Source of the DNA: Chlorobiaceae bacterium
Lineage (GTDB): Bacteria > Bacteroidota > Chlorobiia > Chlorobiales > Chlorobiaceae
Assembly: GCA_013334965.1 (NCBI GenBank)
Contig: JAAXWO010000003.1
Span: 124,001-188,000, forward strand
DNA length: 64,000 nt
Reading direction: 5' to 3'
Shown here: positions 1 through 11,790 of the stretch, piece by piece
How positions within the stretch are numbered: the first letter of the stretch is position 1
Layout: every line of letters begins with the position of its first letter
Notes under the pieces: model-generated
Database searches by the model: none
Told to the model about the DNA's origin: nothing
Seen by the model: the letters and a program-made list of their open reading frames with translations, nothing else
Translations under genes and position numbers: made by a program

Positions 1-1
1 C

Positions 2-1249
2 GACGCGGTCGGCATCACCAACCAGCGCGAGACCACCGTTGTCTGGGATCGCAGGACGGGCAGGCCGGTGCACAACGCCATCGTCTGGCAGTGCCGACGC
101 ACCAGCGAACTCTGCAGCCGTTACTCCGGAGAGGCGAAGCCCATACGGGAGATGACCGGACTGCCGGTTGACGCCTATTTCAGTGCCACCAAGATACGCT
201 GGATCCTCGACAACGTCACGGGGGTCGACGCCGATGAGCTGCTGTTCGGCACGATTGACTCATGGCTCATCTGGAAGCTGACAGGCGGCCGGGTGCATGC
301 GACCGATGTCACCAACGCCTCCCGAACGCTCCTGTTCGACATTCGTGAGCGGCGCTGGGACCCGGGGCTTGCCGCCCTGTTCGGCGTGCCCGAATCCATG
401 CTTCCGGAGGTGAGACCTTCGATAGGCGGGTTCGGCACGGTAAACGCCATTCGTGAGCTGGATGGAGTGCCGATCGCAGGCGTTGCCGGAGACCAGCAGG
501 CGGCCCTGTTCGGCCAGTGCTGTTTTGAGCCGGGATCGGTCAAGAACACCTACGGAACCGGTTGCTTCATGATGATGAACACCGGACAGGATTTCGTTCG
601 TTCGGGCAACGGGCTGCTGACGACCCTCGCTCTCGACGGTTCTGGTCAGCCATGTTACGCCGTTGAAGGCTCCGTTTTCATAGGCGGGGCGGTGATGCAG
701 TGGTTGCGCGACGGGTTGCGGATGATCGGCGACGCCGCGGAGTCGGAGCAGATGGCCGAATCGGTCGGCTCGAACGGCGGCGTCTACATGGTGCCTGCCT
801 TCGTGGGACTCGGCGCGCCGCATTGGAACATGGATGCGCGAGGCACCATCGTAGGCCTGACGCGCGGAACATCAAGAGAGCATATAGTGAGGGCTGCGCT
901 CGAATCGATCGCGTTCCAGTCGTACGACGTGTTCCGGGCGATGGCTGCCGACACGGGAATCGAGCCGCAGGGGCTGACGGTCGATGGAGGCGCAGTAAAG
1001 AACGGATTCCTCATGCAGTTCCAGTCCGACCTGCTCGACATTCCGGTGTTCAAGCCCCGGAACATCGAATCGACCGCGCTTGGAGCGGCGTGCCTTGCCG
1101 GTTTGCAGACGGGAGTCTGGAGCTCGTCAGCCGATCTCCGGGCATTGAACCAGGTGGACGCCACATTCAGGCCATCGATGAATAAGGAGGACAGGGAGAT
1201 GCTGCTCGAAGGTTGGCGCAAGGCGATCCGGCAGACGCTTGCCGAGTGA
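2..1249 (+). CDS. glpK: Glycerol kinase (5' truncated by window edge)
   Basis: Open frame from base 2 reads DAVGITNQRETTVVWDRRTGRPVHNAIVWQCRRT, a FGGY/glycerol kinase signature; also GTGCFMMMNTG and DGGAVKNGFLMQFQSDLL. Confidence 0.95.
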   Translation, partial: DAVGITNQRETTVVWDRRTGRPVHNAIVWQCRRTSELCSRYSGEAKPIREMTGLPVDAYFSATKIRWILDNVTGVDADELLFGTIDSWLIWKLTGGRVHATDVTNASRTLLFDIRERRWDPGLAALFGVPESMLPEVRPSIGGFGTVNAIRELDGVPIAGVAGDQQAALFGQCCFEPGSVKNTYGTGCFMMMNTGQDFVRSGNGLLTTLALDGSGQPCYAVEGSVFIGGAVMQWLRDGLRMIGDAAESEQMAESVGSNGGVYMVPAFVGLGAPHWNMDARGTIVGLTRGTSREHIVRAALESIAFQSYDVFRAMAADTGIEPQGLTVDGGAVKNGFLMQFQSDLLDIPVFKPRNIESTALGAACLAGLQTGVWSSSADLRALNQVDATFRPSMNKEDREMLLEGWRKAIRQTLAE

Positions 1250-1377
1250 TTTCCTAGGATGATGGCAGATAATCATAGAGGGAATTATTGATTAAGCTAA
1301 ATCATTGTTATAAAAAAGTATGCTGAAGATATTGGAGTGAAGTCCCAGGAGTATTTGTATCTCTTTTTCTCTATCTC

Positions 1378-1500
1378 CCCGGGTTAAACCCCTCCTGAAT
1401 GTAGGAGGTTAAAACCCGGGGCAACTGAATGTAAGATATCTGAATGTCCGTCGGGCTAAAGGCCATCCTGAATGTGGGAGATCAACAGCCGGGGCAATAA
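1378..1500. repeat. Palindrome-rich dispersed intergenic repeat, related to the 59.8-61.7 kb array
   Basis: gggttaaaccc, ctcctgaatgtaggag, ggttaaaacccggggcaactgaatgtaagat and gtccgtcgggctaaaggcc share words and order with the 59.8-61.7 kb units. Confidence 0.7.
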
Positions 1501-1505
1501 ACCTA

Positions 1506-1727
1506 ATGAATACCATGGCCAGACATACCCGACCCCATGAGGGCGTACCGGAAACCGTAACCTGCCCGATGTGCGGGAAGGAGTTCACCTGCGGACTTTC
1601 CAAATTATGCTGGTGCGCTACTTTGCCTATGTCCGACAAGGTTCGTGCCTGGCTTGCCGAACGTTACGAAACCTGTGTCTGCATGACATGCCTTATGAAA
1701 CTGATCGAGGATGATCAGAAAGGATGA
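1506..1727 (+). CDS. Small cysteine-rich CWC-type protein
   Basis: CPMCGKEFTCGLSKLCWCATLP motif typical of cysteine-rich CWC family. Confidence 0.75.
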   Translation: MNTMARHTRPHEGVPETVTCPMCGKEFTCGLSKLCWCATLPMSDKVRAWLAERYETCVCMTCLMKLIEDDQKG

Positions 1728-2030
1728 TGCTGATCGACCGGCGTGATGCTCCAGGGCGTTTTGCCTCTTTCCATCGAATCGATCATCCGGACAGGGTGGC
1801 CACCTCCTTCCCCTCATCGAATTGTTTGTCAGACTCCTCTGCCTTCAGGGATCAGGGTTTTCTCCGCTCTTGATCGCCGTATCACCTGAACAAAAAACCT
1901 GGCAGGCTTATTACATGCCGGGAAATGCCGTCAGGTTGTCCGCATAAACCCCGTATGTTCGTTATATTGCCTGTGGTTTCGCCTTGAAGGCGATGTATCG
2001 AAAACAATAGAGGTATCCTGGACAAGAGAC

Positions 2031-2870
2031 ATGAACGATCAAAGAATATCGATTCTCGGATGCGGATGGCTTGGATTGCCGCTCGCCCGTTATTTTGCCG
2101 GAAAGGGATTCCGGGTCAAGGGATCGACCACCAGCGAAGGAAAGTTTGACGCGCTCCGTGCAGCCGGAGTAGAGCCATACCGGATCGTCTTGGGCGATTC
2201 GCTTGAAGGCGACGTCAAACCGTTCCTCGACAGCGAGATCCTTGTCGTGAACATTCCTCCGCAGCGTCGGGACGATATCGTCGAATACCATGTCGGGCAG
2301 ATATCCATGCTCATCGACGCTATCGCCGAATCGCCGGTAAAACATCTCCTGTTCGTAAGCGCCACGTCGGTCTATCCGGCGCTTGGCCGAGAAGTCGTTG
2401 AGGATGATGCATTTGCCCCCGAAGATGCCGATACGCCGGTCGGACAGGCGCTGCTCTACGTCGAGGATATGCTTCTTTCCGAACCAGCCTTCAACACGAC
2501 GGTGGTAAGGTTCAGCGGACTGATCGGTCCTGGCCGTTATCCGGTAAACTTCATGCAGCGCATGAAGGAGATCGCTGATTCCGACCAGCCGGTTAACCTC
2601 GTTCATCTCGACGACTGCGTGCAGATTATCGGCGAAATCATCAGCAGGGAGCTCTGGGGAGAGGTGTTCAACGCCAGTTGCCCCGGCCACCCGACGAGGC
2701 GCGAGTTTTATGCTGTCGCTGCAGAGAGCCATGGCCTGAGCGCGCTGCCTCCGGCAGCAGCAGTCGGCCGACCGTTCAAGACCGTAAGCAGCGAAAAACT
2801 CGAAAAGGCCCTGGGGGGATACCGTTTCCTGCATCCGGATCCGCTTGCAATGGCCCGAACTGTAGAGTGA
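2031..2870 (+). CDS. NAD(P)-dependent epimerase/dehydratase (SDR, YeeZ-like)
   Basis: Starts ISILGCGWLGLPLARYFAGKGFRVKGSTTS; SATSVYPALGREVVEDD. Confidence 0.85.
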   Translation: MNDQRISILGCGWLGLPLARYFAGKGFRVKGSTTSEGKFDALRAAGVEPYRIVLGDSLEGDVKPFLDSEILVVNIPPQRRDDIVEYHVGQISMLIDAIAESPVKHLLFVSATSVYPALGREVVEDDAFAPEDADTPVGQALLYVEDMLLSEPAFNTTVVRFSGLIGPGRYPVNFMQRMKEIADSDQPVNLVHLDDCVQIIGEIISRELWGEVFNASCPGHPTRREFYAVAAESHGLSALPPAAAVGRPFKTVSSEKLEKALGGYRFLHPDPLAMARTVE

Positions 2871-2946
2871 TTTGTCGTATTGTGCAGATTGGCATCATGC
2901 ACCCCGTACCTTAAGGGCAGGGTGCATGGAACGAGCCTGGCGGCGT

Positions 2947-3417
2947 CTACAGAATGAATTCGAGGTCATATCCGCCTTCAGCAGCTTCGACGGCAAAATC
3001 TCTTAGTTTCCGGAGGAACCCGACTGCCTTGTCAGGATCGAGCGCTCTCCAGTAGGCGATTTTAACCGGGTCGTCCTGCCAGCCGAGCATAACCCGTTCA
3101 GGACTTTTCGACCCGATATTTTCGATGCACCCGTCGATGATCTTCAGCATCCCCCCGATGCTTGCAGACGGCAGGAACGCTTCGTCCCAGCTGTCGAGTC
3201 CGTTGTTCGATTCAGAGATGAACGGAAGGGCGTTCAGCGCCTCTGCCACGCCGTAATGGAACAGGGCCGCCAGGTCGTGAGGGGAGATGTCGATCGAGGC
3301 GTAAACCTTGTAGTCGCTGTCGTCAAGCCTCACGGTGCCTACCTGTCCGGCGCGGTAGATCGGAAGCTCGCGGTGCAGGGGGTTTTCGTCGTCGAGCAGG
3401 ATGTGACGTACTGTCAT
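2947..3417 (-). CDS. Hypothetical protein (~156 aa, start trimmed to internal Met)
   Basis: Uninterrupted ORF with the coherent segment MTVRHILLDDENPLHRELPIYRAGQVGTVRL; the 40 aa upstream of this Met look non-coding. Confidence 0.6.
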   Translation of the reverse strand: MTVRHILLDDENPLHRELPIYRAGQVGTVRLDDSDYKVYASIDISPHDLAALFHYGVAEALNALPFISESNNGLDSWDEAFLPSASIGGMLKIIDGCIENIGSKSPERVMLGWQDDPVKIAYWRALDPDKAVGFLRKLRDFAVEAAEGGYDLEFIL

Positions 3418-3613
3418 GATGCTTTGATTCCGAACTGAAACGATTAATTCTGGATTGCTGTTTTTCTGAATGGAATTGGTTTCGCAGGGCGTCTTTAGTA
3501 TAATTAATTTTTGGCAGTGAAGTGAATACAGCGTCAAATGTACTCGTGAACGGTCAGATTGAACAACAGGGCAACCTCAATATGCTTGGTCAAATTTATA
3601 GATACAGATCATA

Positions 3614-6160
<2,547 letters not shown>

Positions 6161-6209
6161 TCACCCTTGCATACATAGCCAGTTCCGATGAACAGGTTGC
6201 GACAACAGC

Positions 6210-6250
6210 AAAGAGGCTGTCTCAGATGTACATGATGAGACAGCCTCTTT
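6210..6250. terminator. Perfect 15-bp hairpin downstream of clpC
   Basis: aaagaggctgtctca gatgtacatga tgagacagcctcttt. Confidence 0.7.
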
Positions 6251-6459
6251 GTATTCTAACTGCGAGGCCCTGGCTGATGGGCTTCGGACGGCAAGCCTTG
6301 AATGGCGTACAGGAATGTCCGCCCTCTTTTGGGCATGTTGAGTTCGATTTTAAAGGAGTACTGGTTTTCCAACCCGCCATTATCCCCGATGAGCATGACT
6401 TGGCCGATGTGCCTTCTGAGACTGCCTGGCGTTACCCGTGGATAAAGCATAACAAGGCA

Positions 6460-6487
6460 AAAGGGCCGCCCTCTCAGGCAGCCCTTT
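6460..6487. terminator. Hairpin at the 3' end of trpB2-like gene
   Basis: aaagggc-c-gcc ctctca ggc-a-gcccttt, just beyond the minus-strand CDS end at 6511; T-rich on both strands. Confidence 0.6.
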
Positions 6488-6510
6488 GTTTTGTTCTCTG
6501 AAAACCATCC

Positions 6511-7878
6511 TCAGCCGATCTGCGGGTGGCCTTCGAGAGACTGGAGCGAACGCTGAAGCATCTCTTCGGGCAGGGCGTAGTCGCTGATCCTCCCGGACAG
6601 GAACGCATCGTAACCCTGCAGGTCCATAAGCCCGTGTCCCGACCAGTTCATGAGGATCACCTTCTCCTTGCCCTCCGCTTTCGCCTGTTTCGCTTCGCGG
6701 ATGGTCTGGGCTATGGCGTGCGAGGTTTCAGGAGCGGGAATGAACCCTTCGGTATGGGCGAAGAGCAATGCCGCCTCATAGCATTCGGTCTGAGGCATGG
6801 CGGTCGCCTCGATCAGGCCAAGCTGCTTCACATGGCTGACAAGCGGAGCCATGCCGTGGTAGCGCAACCCTCCGGCGTGGATGGCCGGCGGGACGAACCG
6901 GTGACCCAGGCTGTGCATGGGCAGGAACGGAGTCATCTTGGCAACGTCGCCCGCATCATACACGTAAGGCCCCCTGGTAAGGGTAGGGCAGGCCTCTGGT
7001 TCTGTCGCGATCACCCTGACCTCCTTGCCGTGGATCTTGTCGCACAGGAACGGGAAGCTGATTCCTGCGAAGTTGGAGCCGCCACCCGCGCATCCGATGA
7101 CGATGTCCGGGTATTTTCCGATCTTGTCAAACTGTTTTTTCGCCTCAAGGCCGATAATGGTCTGGTGCAGCATCACATGGTTCAGCACGCTGCCCAGTGC
7201 ATAGCGGGTATCGTCGCGCTCCACGGCCTGCTCTATCGCTTCGCTGATGGCGATGGCGAGGCTGCCGGGCGTATCGGGGGTTTCTTCAAGGATTTTGCGG
7301 CCGATGGCGGTCTCCATGCTCGGGCTGGGGAAGCAATCGGCGCCCCAGGTTTTCATCATGATCTTCCTGAACGGCTTCTGGTCGAAGCTGATCCTGACCA
7401 TGAACACCTTGCACTCGATGCCGATAAGCTTGCAGCTCATGGCCAGCGCGCTGCCCCACTGGCCCGCGCCGGTCTCGGTGGTCAGGTACTTGATGCCGAA
7501 CTGCTTGTTGTACCAGGCCTGGGCGACCGCCGTGTTCGGTTTGTGGCTGCCTGCAGGCGATACGCCTTCGTTCTTGTAGTAGATCTTTGCCGGGGTGCCG
7601 AGGGCGGCTTCGAGCCTGCGGGCGCGGTACAGCGGTGACGGGCGCCAGAGTTTGAGGATGCCGAGCACCTCTTCGGGAATGTCGATCCATCGCTCGGTGC
7701 TTACCTCCTGCTCGATCAGGTTCATCGGAAAGACCCTTGCGAGGTCATCCGGCCCGATCGGGTTTCCGTCCGGCCCGACAGGCGGCGGCAGCGGAACAGG
7801 AAGGTCAGCCTGGATGTTGTACCATTGGCGGGGCATCTCGTCCTCGCTGAGGAGGATCTTTGTGGGCTCTGTACTCAT
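6511..7878 (-). CDS. trpB2: TrpB-like pyridoxal-phosphate dependent enzyme (TrpB2 type)
   Basis: [47 protein letters not shown] is characteristic of TrpB2. Confidence 0.92.
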   Translation of the reverse strand: MSTEPTKILLSEDEMPRQWYNIQADLPVPLPPPVGPDGNPIGPDDLARVFPMNLIEQEVSTERWIDIPEEVLGILKLWRPSPLYRARRLEAALGTPAKIYYKNEGVSPAGSHKPNTAVAQAWYNKQFGIKYLTTETGAGQWGSALAMSCKLIGIECKVFMVRISFDQKPFRKIMMKTWGADCFPSPSMETAIGRKILEETPDTPGSLAIAISEAIEQAVERDDTRYALGSVLNHVMLHQTIIGLEAKKQFDKIGKYPDIVIGCAGGGSNFAGISFPFLCDKIHGKEVRVIATEPEACPTLTRGPYVYDAGDVAKMTPFLPMHSLGHRFVPPAIHAGGLRYHGMAPLVSHVKQLGLIEATAMPQTECYEAALLFAHTEGFIPAPETSHAIAQTIREAKQAKAEGKEKVILMNWSGHGLMDLQGYDAFLSGRISDYALPEEMLQRSLQSLEGHPQIG

Positions 7879-8026
7879 GCTGGTATTACTTGTTTGACAT
7901 GTAAGATTCCTGGCTCGCAGGTCAGGCCATTATGAAAAATAGAGGACAAGGCGCGGATTTCAATACTGTAAAGTAACGAATTAATGAATGATGATGTAAA
8001 AAAGAGGTGAAACGTCAGGATGTGGG

Positions 8027-8112
8027 TGCCGAAGGCGGGAATCGAACCCGCACGTCCATTGCTGAACACGGGATTTTAAGTCCCGGGCGTCTACCAGTTC
8101 CGCCACTTCGGC
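8027..8112 (-). tRNA. tRNA-Leu (anticodon UAA)
   Basis: Reverse complement GCCGAAGTGGCGGAACTGGTAGACGCCCGGGACTTAAAATCCCG...GGTTCGATTCCCGCCTTCGGCA; 7-bp acceptor stem, long variable arm, TTCGATTC T-loop; CCA not encoded. Confidence 0.95.
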
Positions 8113-8193
8113 AAGCATTCAGATCGGAAACGGCCTAATTTACCATCTTTACGACGAATACACAAACAGCGTTCGTTTCCGATCATCCGTTTA

Positions 8194-9264
8194 TTATGGA
8201 GTGAAGTGGTCGAACCCCTTTCCTGAATCAGCGAGGTCGATCGTCATGCCGTAGATGTCGGTCAGCAGCAGCCCCTCTTCGGGCTCCGTGATCCTGCCGA
8301 TGATCGAGATGTCACGGTTTGCAGCGATATCGTCGTAAAGTCCCTTCGGCACCGTGAACAGCAGCTGGTAATCCTCACCTCCCGACAGCGCCCATGAGAG
8401 GGCATCCTCCTGGAACTCTTCGGCGATGCTTCTCGCTTCGGGAAGCACAGGGATCCGTCCTTCTTCGATCAGGGCACCCACGCCTGACCTCCGGCAGATA
8501 TGGCCGATATCGGAGGTCAGGCCGTCCGAGATGTCGATCATGGATGTCGGCACGATATCATTGTCGCGGAAAAACCGTATCGTGTCCAGGCGCGCTTCAG
8601 GCAGCAGGTGGTGACGGATGGCCCCGGTATACTCCTGCAGTTCAGCCATCACATCCTTGTTGTATGGCTCGTTGTTGCGCAGTTGCTCGATCATCGTCGC
8701 CCGTTCCCGGAGCAGCACCTTCAGGCCCGCTGTCGAGCCTCCGAGCGTTCCCGTCACGCAGACCAGGTCGCCCGGCATGGCCCCTTTTCTCAGCGTCAGG
8801 CGATGTTCGGCAGTTTCTCCGATCATGGTCACCGAAATCGTGAGGCCCGACGGTGAGGACGAGGTATCTCCGCCAGCGATGGCCAGACCATATCGGGATG
8901 CCGCATGGACCATGCCGCGGTAAAGCTCCTCGACCATTTCCACCGGTACCTTGCGCGGCACGGCGATCGAAACCAGCGCGTATCGAGGCTCTGCGTTCAT
9001 GGCGCAGACGTCGGAGACGTTGACGCTGATCGACTTGCTGCCGAGGTGGTGCATCGGGGTGGTCAGGAGGTCGAAGTGCACATGTTCGACGAGAAGGTCG
9101 GTCGTGGCGACCTGAAGCGCGGGGCCGCCGGTGCGGTAGACCGCACAGTCATCGCCGATACCCTCCATGAGGCCGGGAGCGTTTTTCAGCGAAGGGGCTG
9201 CAATGGCCGAAACTCTTTCGATAAGCCCGAATTCACCGATCTCCGAAATAGGTTTGAATGACAT
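8194..9264 (-). CDS. thiL: Thiamine-monophosphate kinase
   Basis: EFGLIERV, GIGDDCAVYR, VSDVCAMNAEPRYALVSIAVP, AIAGGDTSSSPSGL, DISDGLTSDIGHI. Confidence 0.95.
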   Translation of the reverse strand: MSFKPISEIGEFGLIERVSAIAAPSLKNAPGLMEGIGDDCAVYRTGGPALQVATTDLLVEHVHFDLLTTPMHHLGSKSISVNVSDVCAMNAEPRYALVSIAVPRKVPVEMVEELYRGMVHAASRYGLAIAGGDTSSSPSGLTISVTMIGETAEHRLTLRKGAMPGDLVCVTGTLGGSTAGLKVLLRERATMIEQLRNNEPYNKDVMAELQEYTGAIRHHLLPEARLDTIRFFRDNDIVPTSMIDISDGLTSDIGHICRRSGVGALIEEGRIPVLPEARSIAEEFQEDALSWALSGGEDYQLLFTVPKGLYDDIAANRDISIIGRITEPEEGLLLTDIYGMTIDLADSGKGFDHFTP

Positions 9265-9350
9265 ATATTTACGTACATTAAAAATTAGACATGCTTTTCC
9301 GGCATACGCCGGGCCCGCCGTTCACAAACATAGACAATTTCTTTTTTCCC

Positions 9351-10301
9351 ATGGGTTTTTTTGACAAGCTCGGGTTGACGCGCCTGAAAGAGGGGCTCAC
9401 CAAAACCCGCGATACCTTTCGGGACAAGCTCTCATTCGTCACGAAAGGCAAGACGGAGGTAGATGACGAGTTCCTCGAAGAGCTCGAAAACATTCTGGTG
9501 GCCGCCGACGTGGGTGTCGAAACCACGCTCGACATCGTCGAAGCCGTCACCGAACGATCGAAGTCCGAAACCTACCGCACGGAAGAGGAGTTGAACCGGA
9601 TGGTCATGGACGAAATCCGGAAGCTTCTGACCGAATCCGGCCACGACCACCCGGTCGATTTCGATGCTCCGCTTTCAGCAAAACCTTACGTCATCATGAT
9701 CGTAGGCGTGAACGGCGCAGGAAAGACCACCAGCGTCGCCAAGCTTGCCCACAACTACGAAAAGGCGGGCAAACGGGTCGTGATCGCTGCCGCAGACACC
9801 TTCAGGGCGGCCGCATACGAACAGCTCAAGATATGGGCCGACCGGGCAGGCGTACCCATCATCGGCCAGGGACAGGGCGCAGATCCGGCCTCCGTGGTTT
9901 TCGACTCCGTCAGTTCCGCCATATCCAGGGGGAGCGACGTGGTGCTGGTCGATACGGCCGGTCGCCTGCACAACAAGAGCCACCTCATGGAAGAGCTTGC
10001 AAAGATCATGCGCGTGGCCCGAAAGAAGATTCCGGAAGCCCCTCACGAAGTGCTGCTGGTGCTCGACGGCACCACCGGGCAGAACGCTGTGCTCCAGGCC
10101 AGGGAGTTCACGAAATTCGTCAACGTCACCGGCCTGGTCATGACCAAGCTCGACGGCACCTCCAAAGGGGGCATCGTACTCTCGATTTCGCGTGAGCTCA
10201 ACCTTCCGGTCAAGTACATCGGCGTGGGCGAGAAGATCGACGACCTCCAGCTGTTCGATCGCGTCAAGTTCGTCGAGGCGCTGCTCGAAAAAGAGGGGTG
10301 A
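9351..10301 (+). CDS. ftsY: Signal recognition particle receptor FtsY
   Basis: GVNGAGKTTSVAKLA, AADTFRAAAYEQLKIWADR, VDTAGRLHNKSHLMEEL, MTKLDGTSKGG; start trimmed to MGFFDKLGLTRLKEGL. Confidence 0.96.
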   Translation: MGFFDKLGLTRLKEGLTKTRDTFRDKLSFVTKGKTEVDDEFLEELENILVAADVGVETTLDIVEAVTERSKSETYRTEEELNRMVMDEIRKLLTESGHDHPVDFDAPLSAKPYVIMIVGVNGAGKTTSVAKLAHNYEKAGKRVVIAAADTFRAAAYEQLKIWADRAGVPIIGQGQGADPASVVFDSVSSAISRGSDVVLVDTAGRLHNKSHLMEELAKIMRVARKKIPEAPHEVLLVLDGTTGQNAVLQAREFTKFVNVTGLVMTKLDGTSKGGIVLSISRELNLPVKYIGVGEKIDDLQLFDRVKFVEALLEKEG

Positions 10302-10325
10302 AAAAGGCCTCTCCATGGATTCTAT

Positions 10326-10346
10326 GGGCGGTTCGTGAACCGCCCT
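10326..10346 (+). terminator. Hairpin downstream of ftsY
   Basis: gggcggttc gtg aaccgccc-type stem; weak T tract. Confidence 0.4.
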
Positions 10347-10429
10347 TGCCTGCCTTTTGATACAACATCCAGCGTTCCGCCCTCCTTTCAGCTTGCTTAA
10401 GCCAATTGATTATATCGAGGCTGCCTGAT

Positions 10430-11005
10430 CTACTCCTCCATCAATTGCGTTACGCTCATCCCAAGATTTCCCAGCAGTGTCGTCGGGTCGCTGATCCGGA
10501 ACAGGTGCGTGCCGGATCGGGCGTCCTGTGCGCCGAGCCTGTCGGCGACGGTCGATGATTCAGGCATCGACGCGACCAGACCCGCCAGAGGGTTCTCGAT
10601 CCTTGACGGTCCGGTGAACATCACCACATGGACGATCTCGGCATCAGGGAGGTCGAGGAGGTAATCGATATGCCAGTGCAGTTTTTTGCCCGCTTTTCCG
10701 GTCGGTTCACGGTATCCCGTGGCCGTGAAGTGTTCGACAAGCGCTTTCCGGATCTTGTGCGGTTTCCCCTTGCCGCTTCTTGACGCGTGGCGCACCAGCC
10801 TTCCGGCAAGCGGAAACGCCCCCTTGCCGTCGCCCAGCGCCGAGCCGACATAGAGGTAGGTCCCAGGCTCGAAGCTGATCGCCCTGCCTCCAAGAAATCT
10901 CCCGAACGAAACCTCCGCAGGCGCACGGAGTTCGATGAGCAGCATATAGGTGCCCTGGCGGGAATTGTGGCCGAAAATGGTAAACTGCATAGAGCGGAAT
11001 TGCAT
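10430..11005 (-). CDS. GIY-YIG nuclease family / DUF123 protein
   Basis: GTYMLLIELRAPAEVSFGRFLGGRAISFEPGTYLYVGSALG and KLHWHIDYLLDL are DUF123 hallmarks. Confidence 0.85.
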   Translation of the reverse strand: MQFRSMQFTIFGHNSRQGTYMLLIELRAPAEVSFGRFLGGRAISFEPGTYLYVGSALGDGKGAFPLAGRLVRHASRSGKGKPHKIRKALVEHFTATGYREPTGKAGKKLHWHIDYLLDLPDAEIVHVVMFTGPSRIENPLAGLVASMPESSTVADRLGAQDARSGTHLFRISDPTTLLGNLGMSVTQLMEE

Positions 11006-11090
11006 TATTGAGGATAAGATGCAATATTAGCGAAGCTGTATCAAGCGGTCAATCTGCCGGTTGCGAGATTGACGGGCACTCATATCGACG

Positions 11091-11765
11091 GTGATGATGA
11101 AAAGTATGCGAAACAGCGACGACATGGCGCATGAGCGCCGGGAGATGGTTGAGCAGCTCAGGCTTTACGGTATAAGCAATCCCCGTGTCCTCGATGCTTT
11201 TATGACGGTCAGGCGGCACCTGTTCCTGGAAGAGCCACGCCGTCCGTTCGCATACAACGATTGTGCCTGGCCCATAGGGTACGGGCAGACCATATCGCAG
11301 CCCTATACGGTGGCCTATATGACGACGCTTCTCGTTGAGCGGGTTCCGTCGGGCAAAGTTCTTGAAATCGGGACAGGCTCCGGATACCAGGCAGCCATCC
11401 TGGATGCTCTCGGGTACCAGGTGTTTACGATTGAACGCATCCCGGGCCTGTACGACATGGCCGGCAAGGCGCTGGATTCCATGGGGATACAGGTGACCAG
11501 GAGATGCGGTGACGGTACGCTCGGCAGGGAGGAGGAGGCGCCGTTCGACGGTATCATCGTCACGGCAGCCGCCCCCCATGAACCACGGAGCCTGATGGGG
11601 CAGCTTGCCGACAGCGGCGTGATGATCGTTCCCCTCGGTGACCTCGGGTCACAGCAGATGACGGTGATCCGGCGCAGGGGCAGCCGGTTCGAACATGAGG
11701 TGTTTCACAGTTTCGCCTTTGTGCCGCTCTGCGGCAGGGAAGGCTGGTCAGATAACTACGGATAA
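11091..11765 (+). CDS. pcm: Protein-L-isoaspartate O-methyltransferase
   Basis: RHLFLEEPRRPFAYNDCAWPIGYGQTISQPYTVAYMTTLL; VLEIGTGSGYQAAIL. Confidence 0.95.
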   Translation: MMMKSMRNSDDMAHERREMVEQLRLYGISNPRVLDAFMTVRRHLFLEEPRRPFAYNDCAWPIGYGQTISQPYTVAYMTTLLVERVPSGKVLEIGTGSGYQAAILDALGYQVFTIERIPGLYDMAGKALDSMGIQVTRRCGDGTLGREEEAPFDGIIVTAAAPHEPRSLMGQLADSGVMIVPLGDLGSQQMTVIRRRGSRFEHEVFHSFAFVPLCGREGWSDNYG

Positions 11766-11790
11766 CAAGTCAATAAAGATAGAGACATTT

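Noticed and set aside
1962-2834. 290-aa minus-strand ORF
   Set aside because: Antisense to the SDR-family gene with clear Rossmann motif; shadow ORF.
6526-7638. 370-aa plus-strand ORF
   Set aside because: Antisense shadow of trpB2.
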